Virus record (IMG/VR): IMGVR_UViG_3300025013_000002 | Coordinates: 1 to 64,000 of that record | Length of the DNA stretch: 64,000 nucleotides | Direction: 5' to 3' (one strand) | Source of the DNA: a virus | In this document: positions 1 to 7,861 of the stretch, in pieces | Position numbering within the stretch: position 1 is the stretch's first letter | Layout of the letters: each line of letters starts with the position of its first letter | Made by a program: the position numbers and the translations under genes | Notes under the pieces: model-generated | What the model was told of the DNA's origin: nothing | Database searches by the model: none | Seen by the model: only the letters and a program-made list of their open reading frames with translations

Positions 1-206
1 AACGCTACCGTGGAGCGCATGTGGTTGATCAGGCCAAGAGGCTGAAGCCTGCTCTGCGGAGGGTGGTATTTTCCTGTAGATGAACTGGCTACCTGAGTCA
101 GGTACGCGGGCGCCTTCATCAGCGTATAGGCCACGAAATCCTGGATCAGCGGATTCTTGATTTGCTTCAGTTCGGCTTCAACTAATTCGATAATTTCTTC
201 GCTCAA
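1..206 (-). CDS. HD-domain protein, N-terminal fragment
   Basis: The gene runs off the left edge, so only about 68 codons are visible. It starts with TTG, which overlaps the stop of the upstream gene as TTGA, about 10 bases after an AAGGAG site. The visible part ends in a stretch resembling the lead-in to an HD phosphohydrolase domain (GKYHPPQSRLQPLGLINHMR), with two histidines placed as in that family. HD proteins are metal-dependent phosphohydrolases acting on nucleotides. The HD assignment is inference from a short fragment. Confidence 0.6.
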   Translation of the reverse strand, partial: MSEEIIELVEAELKQIKNPLIQDFVAYTLMKAPAYLTQVASSSTGKYHPPQSRLQPLGLINHMRSTVA

Positions 207-424
207 TTCTTTTCTGTCTCCTTCACCTCAGCGATCCCGCTGATGAAATCTCGGTTTAGACAAGTGGTTCGCCCGGAGGGAGTTTCGATGGTCACCCACT
301 CGACCGAAATCCCTTTCAGGATTCCTTCGTGTGGGATCTGGGCGCCGTACTTGTCGATCAATTTTACTGTCTTGCCAAACAAGGCTTCGACTCCGGTTGC
401 CTCTGGCTTCTTTCTAGGTGGCAT
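203..424 (-). CDS. Small protein, unknown function
   Basis: About 73 residues. I place the start at the ATG at 424, which overlaps the end of the upstream gene and follows a GAGGACGAGG site; longer readings run through that neighbour's codons and lack a ribosome site. The basic N-terminus is followed by a likely beta-rich fold (residues such as GKTVKLIDKYG, IPHEGILKGI). I do not recognise the family. It overlaps the next gene by TTGA, so the two are probably translationally coupled. Confidence 0.7.
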   Translation of the reverse strand: MPPRKKPEATGVEALFGKTVKLIDKYGAQIPHEGILKGISVEWVTIETPSGRTTCLNRDFISGIAEVKETEKN

Positions 425-641
425 CCTCGTCCTCGTAGTCATCATCCCCTGCATTCTCGTAGGCTTCGTCCTCGAACTGGCGGATGTAGCCCTCAAGTTT
501 TTCTGCGGCAGTTACGAATGCACTCCGGAGGCGGTGAAATTCGGGGTCCTCAATCTCAGACCAATCGCTGTATTCGCGGAGCGCGTAGTCAAAGCCTTCG
601 TAGTCGATCTTGTAAAACAGGTTGGTAAATTCGTTGCTCAT
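414..641 (-). CDS. Small acidic protein, unknown function
   Basis: 75 residues with a strong GAGGAGG site before its ATG. It has aromatic-rich repeats of YDY type and a very acidic tail (GDDDYEDEDAT). Such acidic small proteins are common in phage accessory operons, sometimes as DNA mimics, but nothing here proves that. It overlaps both neighbours. Confidence 0.75.
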   Translation of the reverse strand: MSNEFTNLFYKIDYEGFDYALREYSDWSEIEDPEFHRLRSAFVTAAEKLEGYIRQFEDEAYENAGDDDYEDEDAT

Positions 642-768
642 CCTCTTCCTCCTCAGGTTCCCAGCACCAGGCGTCTTCAGGAATCACCTGGTCCGATTTC
701 AGTTCACACTCGCCCCCGCCGTAATCGACGGGGGCTATTCTTGTGTACGGGCAATGCGAGTAGCACAT
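589..768 (-). CDS. Small cysteine-containing phage protein
   Basis: 59 residues; the ATG directly abuts the TAG of the upstream gene. The N-terminus MCYSHCPYTR followed by GGECEL matches a small cysteine-motif protein seen in phages, probably binding zinc. The C-terminal third overlaps the next gene by about 50 bases in another frame, unusually long for this compact operon, so the functional part is likely the first 40 residues. Function unknown. Confidence 0.6.
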   Translation of the reverse strand: MCYSHCPYTRIAPVDYGGGECELKSDQVIPEDAWCWEPEEEEDEQRIYQPVLQDRLRRL

Positions 769-1056
769 CTACTTCACGGCCCTCCACTCGATTACTTTGA
801 CCTCGACAGGTTCGACTTCGGTGACCTCAACTTCTTCAGGCCACCACTCGCTGTCGTAATCCCAGTCAGTGAAAGCACTCCCTGACCGGGACTCGACGAG
901 GCTGTAGTGCTTGTCTTCGAACTTGAATACGATTTCCCTGCATTGGTACTTGTAGTCTTGAATCCACTCGCCTTCTTCAACGATCTCGAATCCTTCAGGA
1001 GTATCTTCTTCAGTGATGGCGATCATCAGGTCTTTTGCGAATTTTCTAGTTTTCAT
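769..1056 (-). CDS. Paralogue 1 of a three-gene tandem family
   Basis: 95 residues, ATG after GAAGGAG. It shares a layout with the next two upstream genes: basic start (TRKFAKD), a D/N-PEGFEI-type segment near residue 20, then an EIVFKFEDKHYSL-type beta strand pair. Its tail ends with the pattern EVEPVEVKVIEW, a signature I recognise from uncharacterised phage proteins. No catalytic motif is visible. It overlaps the upstream paralogue by 11 bases. Confidence 0.8.
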   Translation of the reverse strand: MKTRKFAKDLMIAITEEDTPEGFEIVEEGEWIQDYKYQCREIVFKFEDKHYSLVESRSGSAFTDWDYDSEWWPEEVEVTEVEPVEVKVIEWRAVK

Positions 1057-1324
1057 CTCTCAACTCCTTCCACTTGAAATTGCCTTCGTCCCAGTAGACT
1101 TCGTAAGCCGGAACATCCCCTTCCCAGTTTGCCAAAAGCCCTTTCGGTCTCCCACCGCCATTCCAACCAGAGAACTGATAAAACCTGCCTCCTACCCGGA
1201 AGACGACGCTGGTGCCCTTACCGTCGTCCCACGACAACTTCAACTCAAGAAGTTCATACCCCTCAGGAACGATCTGACCCGCGAGCGCGATGATGTCGTC
1301 CTTGGGAAAATATTTAGTTGGCAA
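1046..1324 (-). CDS. Paralogue 2 of a three-gene tandem family
   Basis: 92 residues. The start is TTG, chosen because GGGAGG lies nine bases upstream. The head (TKYFPKDDIIAL), the PEGYELLE segment and the VVFRVGGRFYQF strand line up with both neighbours. The tail keeps an EVYWDEG...WKEL version of the family ending. Tandem duplication is the likely origin. Function unknown. Confidence 0.8.
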   Translation of the reverse strand: MPTKYFPKDDIIALAGQIVPEGYELLELKLSWDDGKGTSVVFRVGGRFYQFSGWNGGGRPKGLLANWEGDVPAYEVYWDEGNFKWKELRDEN

Positions 1325-1613
1325 TGGGTAGTACCTCCCAACCAGGCCTACAGAATTCGTGATGAACCACTTCGTGTGCGCTCATCCCTGCGACCCCAAA
1401 ATCCAGTACAGAGACTTTCTCCCAGCCTTCCACCAGGTCGTACATGAATACGTAGTGCTTGCCCTCGAAACCAAAGACGACTTCTTTGAACTGCATTCTG
1501 CCTGCAGCAGGTGTGATCTTGTGGTGGTTAGCCTCCAAGATCTCATAGCCGGTGGGGGCAGCCCCGTTGATCAGAGAAATCAGCGTTTCCTTGTTGAATT
1601 TTCTAGTTCCCAA
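1314..1613 (-). CDS. Paralogue 3 of a three-gene tandem family
   Basis: 99 residues, TTG start six bases after AGGAG. The head TRKFNKETLISL, the PTGYEILE segment and the EVVFGFEGKHYVF strand match the two downstream copies. The tail is diverged (HEVVHHEFCRPGWEV). Three copies in a row suggest selection for dose or for divergence of a small binding protein. Confidence 0.8.
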   Translation of the reverse strand: MGTRKFNKETLISLINGAAPTGYEILEANHHKITPAAGRMQFKEVVFGFEGKHYVFMYDLVEGWEKVSVLDFGVAGMSAHEVVHHEFCRPGWEVLPIAN

Positions 1614-1622
1614 TTTTTTCTC

Positions 1623-2561
1623 CTAATACATCTGCAGGAGTCGCTCTAGCGCGATCTCCTCAACGTCGTAGCGGCCCGGAGCCCAGTGAGTCAGAATAGC
1701 GAGCCCTCTCCAGTAAGCGTTCAGGCCTCCGTAGGCGTAGGCATCAACATGAGAAAAGAACGCCCCTAGCATACTGATTTGGGTGATGGTGTCTGACCCG
1801 TGGCGGTAGTAATTCACGCTCTCGCGACGGTGTGAATGACCGTAGACCACTGATTTAGCCGTTTGCTCAGCAGCCCGGTGAATCGCGTATTTCCCGGTAA
1901 CCGGTTGATTCGCGGCATTCTGGGGTGCGTGCGTAAAGAGAACGCCTTCGATCTCGATGTTCTCTCGGTACTCCACCACGGAAGTAACGCCCAACTCAGG
2001 AAGCCCAAGGTCCTTCACAAGGTCTAGGTGCTCTTTCAGTTCAGGCTTGGTTTCGAGGTAACGGTCTAGCCTGGAACAATGGTTGCCTTTTATGAAGACC
2101 ACTTCCGGGCGGTAACCCGCGATCTTCTTGCTGGGCTCCAGCAAAAGTCGAAGTGCCTCCTTCCCCGCTTCCATGTCCTCTTTGTACCTGCGCCCCTCCA
2201 TGACTCCGGATTTGGTCAGGTCCCAGTTACTCAAGGATTCAAGGCTGACCCAATCCCCCAAGGTGATTACTCGATCCGGCCTGCGTTCAGCCATAAGCTG
2301 ACCCGCCTTCTCGAATCGGGTAAGATCCTGGCCCGGACCCACGTGAGCATCGGGGATGACCAAGGAAGTGCTCCAGCCCTTGTCCGACTTCTTCCCCAAG
2401 TACTCCTCTTTCGCAGCGCTCCACCCGCCGAAGACGCGCATGAAGGGGTCCTCGGTAACTCCGAATTCCGCGCGCATTTCTCTTCGAGTGGGCATCTTGT
2501 CGTGCCTCTCTTCGAACTGACCTAGCAATTCGAGGAGCTGTTCTTTCGTGTAACTACTCAA
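1623..2561 (-). CDS. Calcineurin-like metallophosphoesterase
   Basis: 312 residues, TTG start after GGAG. The N-terminal 55 residues resemble a DNA-associated repeat found with homing nucleases (MRVFGGWSAAKEEYL). The rest carries the metallophosphoesterase signature in order: VIPDAH, TLGDWVS, FIKGNH, FTHAP and VVYGHSH, which supply the His/Asp/Asn ligands of a two-metal centre. The family hydrolyses phosphodiesters of nucleic acids or nucleotides. This protein is separate from the SbcD nuclease at 7.9-8.9 kb. The actual substrate is unknown. Confidence 0.88.
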   Translation of the reverse strand: MSSYTKEQLLELLGQFEERHDKMPTRREMRAEFGVTEDPFMRVFGGWSAAKEEYLGKKSDKGWSTSLVIPDAHVGPGQDLTRFEKAGQLMAERRPDRVITLGDWVSLESLSNWDLTKSGVMEGRRYKEDMEAGKEALRLLLEPSKKIAGYRPEVVFIKGNHCSRLDRYLETKPELKEHLDLVKDLGLPELGVTSVVEYRENIEIEGVLFTHAPQNAANQPVTGKYAIHRAAEQTAKSVVYGHSHRRESVNYYRHGSDTITQISMLGAFFSHVDAYAYGGLNAYWRGLAILTHWAPGRYDVEEIALERLLQMY

Positions 2562-2569
2562 TTTGACTC

Positions 2570-2992
2570 CTATTCAGATGTGAATTCATCTGGGCGAAAT
2601 TCAGAAATAATAAGTTCCGCCCTTGGGTTTTCCTTGTCGATTCCGCCGAACTTGTACTCGATCTGAGGGATGAACGTATAATTGTCGTCCTCCAGGAGTT
2701 TCAGTTCAATCAGCGCGTCGTCTGCGAATTTCTGAACCACCGCCCCGATGTTCGCCAGATCGAACAGCCGCTTCGTCGAGTAGAAAATCGTGTAGGTGAA
2801 TTTGTACGGTGGCTTGCCTAGGTCACCTTCGGCCTTCTCGACTGCCTTAGCTACGATTTCCTTGTACAGGATCTTCAGCGCGTTGCTCTCATGGTGCTGC
2901 CAGTTGCGGTAATTGTTGAGGGTCAAGTAATACTTCGGCCCATCCTTCGTCTTCCTCGGGATGGTCACTGTCAGGGGCAGACTAATCTTCAA
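2570..2992 (-). CDS. RusA-like Holliday junction resolvase
   Basis: 140 residues. It has the RusA-type layout: N-terminal YYLTLNNYRNWQHHESNALK, then a Phe-Asp-Leu-Ala-Asn segment followed by VVQKFADDAL, corresponding to the metal-binding aspartates of RusA. RusA enzymes cut four-way DNA junctions made during recombination and replication restart. The context next to nucleases and helicases agrees. The stop codon lies within an ATTCA-N4-TGAAT palindrome that precedes the next gene. Confidence 0.75.
   Translation of the reverse strand: MKISLPLTVTIPRKTKDGPKYYLTLNNYRNWQHHESNALKILYKEIVAKAVEKAEGDLGKPPYKFTYTIFYSTKRLFDLANIGAVVQKFADDALIELKLLEDDNYTFIPQIEYKFGGIDKENPRAELIISEFRPDEFTSE
2572..2585. repeat. 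ATTCA-N4-TGAAT palindrome
   Basis: Copy ATTCAGATGTGAAT, spanning the stop codon of the resolvase gene and abutting the ribosome site of the phosphoesterase gene. One of about 20 copies in the window. Confidence 0.8.
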
Positions 2993-3194
2993 GGTATGCC
3001 TTCAGTTGGTCTGCGATGTCCCCACAAAGGTTGTCGGTGACACTCCACGTGGTTCCTTGCTTGGTGACGCAGTTACCTTTTCCGATTTCAGTGAAGTCGC
3101 CGTAGATACGCTCCAGTTCTTCCCTGCTCTCAATCACGAAGTTCACCATAATCGGCTTGAACTCCGCTTCCTCCCTCGTCACTTCCACTTTCAT
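2982..3194 (-). CDS. Small protein, unknown function
   Basis: 70 residues. I use the ATG at 3194, which has AAGGAG six bases upstream; longer readings run deep into the upstream gene. The sequence has a VNFVIESREELERIYGDF segment followed by a polar region. The first 65 bases overlap the end of the ligase-like gene in another frame, and the end overlaps the resolvase start by 11 bases. Confidence 0.7.
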   Translation of the reverse strand: MKVEVTREEAEFKPIMVNFVIESREELERIYGDFTEIGKGNCVTKQGTTWSVTDNLCGDIADQLKAYLED

Positions 3195-4716
3195 CTTCAT
3201 CTCCTTTTCCCGTTTCAACTGGCAAAAATCGCCAGCATCCGTCTTCTCTTGCTTCGATCCGGTGCCCCTTATAATGATAAGGGACCATCTCAAGCATCTC
3301 AGGTTCCCACGACGATTTCCGCCGCTTCTTGGTCATCACGCCCTTAGCTACGATCCAGTTCCCAACTCCGTTGTGCGAAAAATAATACCTCATGCTTTTG
3401 TCGCAGATGGAGCAGATCCCCGCGCCGTGCGACGGAGCATTCGTGCCTCCGCAAAGGGTACATTTTTCAACTCGGGTGTGTTTTCCGTGCAGCCTGTATC
3501 TGCGCCAAGGGGCCTTGTCCCAGAGGATTTTCCTGCCAACGCCAATCTTAGTCCCTCCCACTTTCAAGTAGAGGAATTCCAAGAGTTTGCCCTTCACCGG
3601 CTTGATGTTGTTGAGTAGGGCGTTGTCCCTCCCCGCGAAGCTGAAAGCTACCCGGAAGAGATCCCCGTTGAACCAAACTAAAAACCCTTTGGCGTTCCCA
3701 CCTACGTGCCAGAATCGTTCGACGATTCCCACGGTCACCCTGACCTCGACCACATGAGACTCGCCGGTTCTGGCGGTATCCTGGTCGGTCAGAGTGAGGT
3801 ACTCGCAATCCGAGTGCTCCATGACCTTGACGACTTCGCCCAAAACTTCCTCTTCCTGAAATGCGAGGCCCACATAATTGGGCGTGATCTGCGTGAGTAG
3901 GTTGTTATCCTGAAATTTTCGCAGCTTCTCTACTCGCTCGGGAAACGGGGTTGTGGGGTTGCCGTTGAGGGTCAAGGCAAACTCCTTCAGATTGTCGAAG
4001 TAATCAACTGGGTGAAACACGATCCTTCCTGAGGACACCCGCCCCGCGTAGCCCGTCAGGGTAAATCGTGGAGTGCCGATGTACTGAAGATCAACCGGCA
4101 GAAGTGGTTTCACAGGAACCAATTTTCCTGCATCGCACATAAACGACCTACTTGATCTAGGCTCCCTAGAGACCACCCCTAGCCTCATATCATCAGCCAT
4201 GACAGCGGAGATAGCGACCGGGTAGTTCAACGCAGCGAAGCTTGTCTGGAGGGCCTCAGGTGCCTTATAAATTTCGAAGGTGTTAACCACACCAAGGTCG
4301 AGCGAGGTCTGAATCTCCATGACGGGCAATCCTTTGGTAAAACTTTTTGAAACTAGGGCTAAATAAAATTCCCTGTCGATTTTACAGGTCTTCGCTAGAA
4401 ATCGAATTAACTCCGACTCCCTCGTGCAGGTCACAGCTTTCCGGTTGAAGAACCTGACGACTTCCAGAAAACCCTCAAAGCTCGCTTCGGAGATTTCTAG
4501 TTCCGGGACTGAGTGGTACCTGGATTCGTCGATGGCCTTGAACCGAAAATTCGACATACAGAACCAGCAGGCGAACGTGAGGAGCCATTCGGATTCTTCT
4601 GGGAGCTTCAGGACCCCCGCAGCGAATTGCTTTCTCTTTTCCTTGGGTGACCTGAGTTCTACTAGCGAATTCCTGAAGTTCAAAACTTCTTCGATGTTGG
4701 AAAGTTCGATTTTCAT
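3130..4716 (-). CDS. DNA ligase-like protein, catalytic lysine lost, C-terminal zinc ribbon
   Basis: 528 residues. By eye it follows the layout of the phage's own ATP-dependent ligase at 17.3-18.7 kb: a helical N-terminal domain (residues 1-150), then a LNYPVAIS segment leading to MADDMR at residues 173-178 where ligases have KxDGxR. The nucleotide-accepting lysine is methionine. The DGE motif III is also not kept (TLTGYAG), nor the EGxVxK motif IV. A C-terminal OB-like region (residues 320-405) is followed by a four-cysteine zinc ribbon (C419, C422, C435, C438) absent from ordinary ligases. It is probably a non-catalytic DNA-binding or nick-sensing protein. Homology is inferred from my alignment only. 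Confidence 0.55.
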   Translation of the reverse strand: MKIELSNIEEVLNFRNSLVELRSPKEKRKQFAAGVLKLPEESEWLLTFACWFCMSNFRFKAIDESRYHSVPELEISEASFEGFLEVVRFFNRKAVTCTRESELIRFLAKTCKIDREFYLALVSKSFTKGLPVMEIQTSLDLGVVNTFEIYKAPEALQTSFAALNYPVAISAVMADDMRLGVVSREPRSSRSFMCDAGKLVPVKPLLPVDLQYIGTPRFTLTGYAGRVSSGRIVFHPVDYFDNLKEFALTLNGNPTTPFPERVEKLRKFQDNNLLTQITPNYVGLAFQEEEVLGEVVKVMEHSDCEYLTLTDQDTARTGESHVVEVRVTVGIVERFWHVGGNAKGFLVWFNGDLFRVAFSFAGRDNALLNNIKPVKGKLLEFLYLKVGGTKIGVGRKILWDKAPWRRYRLHGKHTRVEKCTLCGGTNAPSHGAGICSICDKSMRYYFSHNGVGNWIVAKGVMTKKRRKSSWEPEMLEMVPYHYKGHRIEAREDGCWRFLPVETGKGDEDESGSDEGGSGVQADYGELRD

Positions 4717-5363
4717 CAGACTCCGATTTTTCCCGTATACCTCTCCATAGGCGAGATCTGCGTTACGTTATCCTTTTTACCATCCTTGTGCTCCTGCGCG
4801 TAATCCAGAAGGTACCGCTGTACCGACTGGTACCAGCCCTTTGCAGTCACTTGATTGAGGTTCATGTGGCCGTGCTTTCCATCTGGCGCAGAACTCCGCA
4901 TATATTCTTTCAGTTCACCAGATGCCCAAGCCCTTGGTAGGTACAACCACCAAGGCTCCAAGGCCACTGCCAACTTATCGGCCATACATAACCTGGAGGG
5001 CTCATCACCGTTTCTTTTAGCTAAGAACCGTGAATGGTTTAAGCAGAAGAAGTACCAACGAGCACCGTCGTAATTACCAGACAAATACCGCAAGAAACGT
5101 AGAGGATTCCAACTCCAGAGATCCTTATGGTGGTAATCAAACAACCAGTGCATAATCTTAGCCCCAGCATAGGGATGAAGTTCTCCTTTAGGACCATCCA
5201 TCTCAGGACAGCCCCAGTAGCCCCAATCATGTACCAGGAACGCCACCCACAGGCGCGGGTCCCACGGGAACCCATAGAGCTTCCACCACGCCAAGGCCAC
5301 AACAAAAGGATGCCACCACCAGAGATGCACTCCGAACAATAAAGATTTAGTTCCTACCTTCAA
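4716..5363 (-). CDS. HD-domain hydrolase-like protein
   Basis: 215 residues, TTG start after GAGGAG. HD hallmarks are visible: WWWHPFVVALAW, then FLVHDWGYWG carrying the paired His-Asp, a later LNHSR, and MADKLAVAL with the distal metal aspartate. The protein is tryptophan-rich. HD enzymes are metal-dependent phosphohydrolases of nucleotides or nucleic acids; substrate unknown. Its ATG neighbour downstream overlaps by one base. Confidence 0.75.
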   Translation of the reverse strand: MKVGTKSLLFGVHLWWWHPFVVALAWWKLYGFPWDPRLWVAFLVHDWGYWGCPEMDGPKGELHPYAGAKIMHWLFDYHHKDLWSWNPLRFLRYLSGNYDGARWYFFCLNHSRFLAKRNGDEPSRLCMADKLAVALEPWWLYLPRAWASGELKEYMRSSAPDGKHGHMNLNQVTAKGWYQSVQRYLLDYAQEHKDGKKDNVTQISPMERYTGKIGV

Positions 5364-5372
5364 ATACTCCTC

Positions 5373-7607
5373 CTATTGCTGAATTGATGTCGTTCCGTCC
5401 TCGTGTTTAGTTGCTCTGATCACGCTGTCGTAGGTCATCGCCAAGGCCAACTCGCTGTGGGCTATGGTGAATAGAGCCTTGTTCTGGCCTCTCAGATGAT
5501 CCAGCACCGCAAAAAGTCCAGCCTTCCCCTCTTCATCCAACGACCCGAAGATTTCATCGAGGCAGAGAACGTTGAAGGAAGAGGAGCCCGTGGCTTCCAA
5601 AATTTCCAACGTAGCGAAGAGGCAGGACATCTTGACTCGCGCCTTCTCGCCCTCCGACCAGTTCGCCCACTTGACCGTCTTGTGGGAATCGGTGACCGTG
5701 AATTGGACCTCGCCGTCTTCATCGAGATAGAATACGCACGCGATTCTGCCCGAGGTGATCATCTCCGAATATTTTCGGATCAGGATGTTGAAACTCCTCA
5801 AGAACCTGTCGATTTTCCTGACTCGGTAGCCTTTCGGCCCGAGGATTCCCAACCAATTCCTGATGTCCTCCAAGGTGCTTTCTGCGTTGGACAACTCATT
5901 TCTTGAGGCGGCTAACCTCAATAAAAGGTCGCGGTTGTTTTCCTCGACTTGGCGGTTGAGTTCCTTCCGGGCTCTTGATAAAGCATTGTGGTCCTTCGCC
6001 TTGGTGACTTCAGTATCAATTTGGGAAACCTCGTTTTTTACTGAAATCAACTGCGAAGCGACTTCGCCCAGCTTCAGGTCAAGCCCAGCCAGAACCAGAG
6101 GATCAGCCTCGACCACAGGACCAACTTCAGCCCTCAACCGGTTCAACTCGTTCTGCTTCTGCTCGAACAGCAGGTGCTCCATCCCGATCCCAACGGCTTC
6201 CTGGAGATTCTCCGAGATTCGCCGTTTGCGATCTGCGAATGTGCTGACATCAAGCTGAGCCTGGTTCCCGTCGATCTTGGTGTCAGGATTGGCTTCGAGC
6301 TTTTCAAGCTCCTGCGTTTTCCTGGTGATTTCCTGCCAAGCCTTTTGAACGGCTCGGTACTTCGAGAGGGAATCGGAGCACTTGTTCAGGATCTCGTAGC
6401 CGGTTTCGATCTGGCTGAAAAGCTCCGCGATTTGTCCTTCGAACTGCGTCGGGTCAACTCCATGACCACAGGTAGGACAGGCGCCAGATTCAGATGATTT
6501 TTGAAGGCTCAGTCGTTCGGTCTCGCGCTGGCTTACGTTCGCCTGGGTCTTCGTCCGGAGATTTTCGATTTTGCTGATCTGCTCCTCAGCGAACTCCAGT
6601 TCAACTTCAGGAGTCTCCAATCCAGCCAGCTCCTCCCTCAAGGGAACCAGCCGGTCAATCTGCGGCTTGGCACTTTGGTACCTAGCCAAGACCCCTTGAG
6701 CCTCTTGCAGCAAAGACTCCGTGGTTCTGAGTTCTTCCTGAAGCTTAGTTGCTCTGCTTTGTGCGTCCTCCTTGGCTAAGGCAGGAACTTGGAAATCCTT
6801 CAGTTCCTTCTCAAGTTCCTGAATCTTGCTCTGGGTTGCTTGGTTCGCCTCGGCTGTTTTCAGCTTCTCCGCAAGTTCCAAGCGGTCCCTGGAAAGTTCC
6901 AATTGCTGCGCTTTCAAACTATCAACTTCAACCCAAAGCAGCTTCAGTTTGGATTCAAGCTCAGCAACCTCGACTTCCTCCAGTTCAGGCTGAGGATGAA
7001 CCACGCCCTGCTCCATCAACTCGATGTTTTTCTGGAGCATCAGAATCTTGCCGTGCTTTCCTGCGAGGCCCTTTTCCTTCTCCTTCATCCGGTCGAATTC
7101 TGCGTCGAGTTCATCCAGGCGATTAACGCGGGAGATGAATTTTTTCCTCTCTCCGTCTGAGGAGGATTCGAGAAGATTCAGGGAGCTTTTAGGGCTCTGG
7201 TAGACGAGGTCCACGAAAGTCGAATAGTCGGTTTCGAGGACCTCTTCGATGAACTTCAGATTGTCCGGGATTCTTTTCAGATGCCGCTTGTGCTTCGCTC
7301 CGTTGACCTCTTCATAAATCTCGATCTCGCCGGTTTTCTTCGAGTTCTTGACGTGCCACTCGGAAGCGCCCTTGGTGAACCAGATTTCAATCTCGTAGGG
7401 CTGGCCCGTGATCTCGTTATTCACGTCAGCGATCTTGGTGCCCTTCGGGTTCTGGTTGAAGAGGCCCTGGATCAACGTCAGGAAAAGGCTCGTCTTGCTG
7501 GCGCCGTTGTTCCCGATGACCGAGTGAATCCCATTCTCGAACCTGAAGTCGAGGTACTTGTAGGCGAAGCAGTCTCTGGCAACGACTCGGGTGAAATTGA
7601 CTACCAC
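5373..7607 (-). CDS. sbcC: SbcC/Rad50/gp46-like recombination ATPase
   Basis: 744 residues, close to phage gp46 and SbcC lengths for a shortened coiled coil. Walker A at residues 32-39 reads GNNGASKT, with serine where most P-loops have the last glycine. Long coiled-coil arms meet at a CPTCGHG zinc hook in the middle. The C-terminus has the ABC signature WSEGEKARV and Walker B NVLCLDEIFGSLDEE. It should pair with the SbcD-like nuclease encoded just upstream to process DNA ends for recombination-dependent replication. The start overlaps the small gene upstream by seven bases. Confidence 0.93.
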   Translation of the reverse strand: MVVNFTRVVARDCFAYKYLDFRFENGIHSVIGNNGASKTSLFLTLIQGLFNQNPKGTKIADVNNEITGQPYEIEIWFTKGASEWHVKNSKKTGEIEIYEEVNGAKHKRHLKRIPDNLKFIEEVLETDYSTFVDLVYQSPKSSLNLLESSSDGERKKFISRVNRLDELDAEFDRMKEKEKGLAGKHGKILMLQKNIELMEQGVVHPQPELEEVEVAELESKLKLLWVEVDSLKAQQLELSRDRLELAEKLKTAEANQATQSKIQELEKELKDFQVPALAKEDAQSRATKLQEELRTTESLLQEAQGVLARYQSAKPQIDRLVPLREELAGLETPEVELEFAEEQISKIENLRTKTQANVSQRETERLSLQKSSESGACPTCGHGVDPTQFEGQIAELFSQIETGYEILNKCSDSLSKYRAVQKAWQEITRKTQELEKLEANPDTKIDGNQAQLDVSTFADRKRRISENLQEAVGIGMEHLLFEQKQNELNRLRAEVGPVVEADPLVLAGLDLKLGEVASQLISVKNEVSQIDTEVTKAKDHNALSRARKELNRQVEENNRDLLLRLAASRNELSNAESTLEDIRNWLGILGPKGYRVRKIDRFLRSFNILIRKYSEMITSGRIACVFYLDEDGEVQFTVTDSHKTVKWANWSEGEKARVKMSCLFATLEILEATGSSSFNVLCLDEIFGSLDEEGKAGLFAVLDHLRGQNKALFTIAHSELALAMTYDSVIRATKHEDGTTSIQQ

Positions 7608-7861
7608 TCCTCTTCCTCCATGCTCCGGCTTGGAGGGTACAATACTTCGTCTTGGTACCTGCCGATGAAGAGGCCGACGAAAAGCGTCTGGAAGGCGAAC
7701 CCTCGGAGCGACGGGAGGAACATGAAGGGGAAAACCATATCATCCAGGTAGCCCATCAGGGAGAACTCAACGTCGATGCCGAAGAGCCTTAAACGGAGTG
7801 AGATCGTTCTGTTGGGCTTGTTGAGTGAGCCGTCGATATCGAATAAATCTTTGAGTTTCAA
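7601..7861 (-). CDS. Small hydrophobic protein between SbcC and SbcD genes
   Basis: 86 residues, TTG start after GGAGG. Middle residues 34-68 (MGYLDDMVFPFMFLPSLRGF and onward) are hydrophobic and aromatic but polar enough that a membrane segment is uncertain. The tail is acidic (MEEEEW). It overlaps both recombination genes, so it may be produced with, and act with, the SbcCD pair. No family recognised. Confidence 0.7.
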   Translation of the reverse strand: MKLKDLFDIDGSLNKPNRTISLRLRLFGIDVEFSLMGYLDDMVFPFMFLPSLRGFAFQTLFVGLFIGRYQDEVLYPPSRSMEEEEW

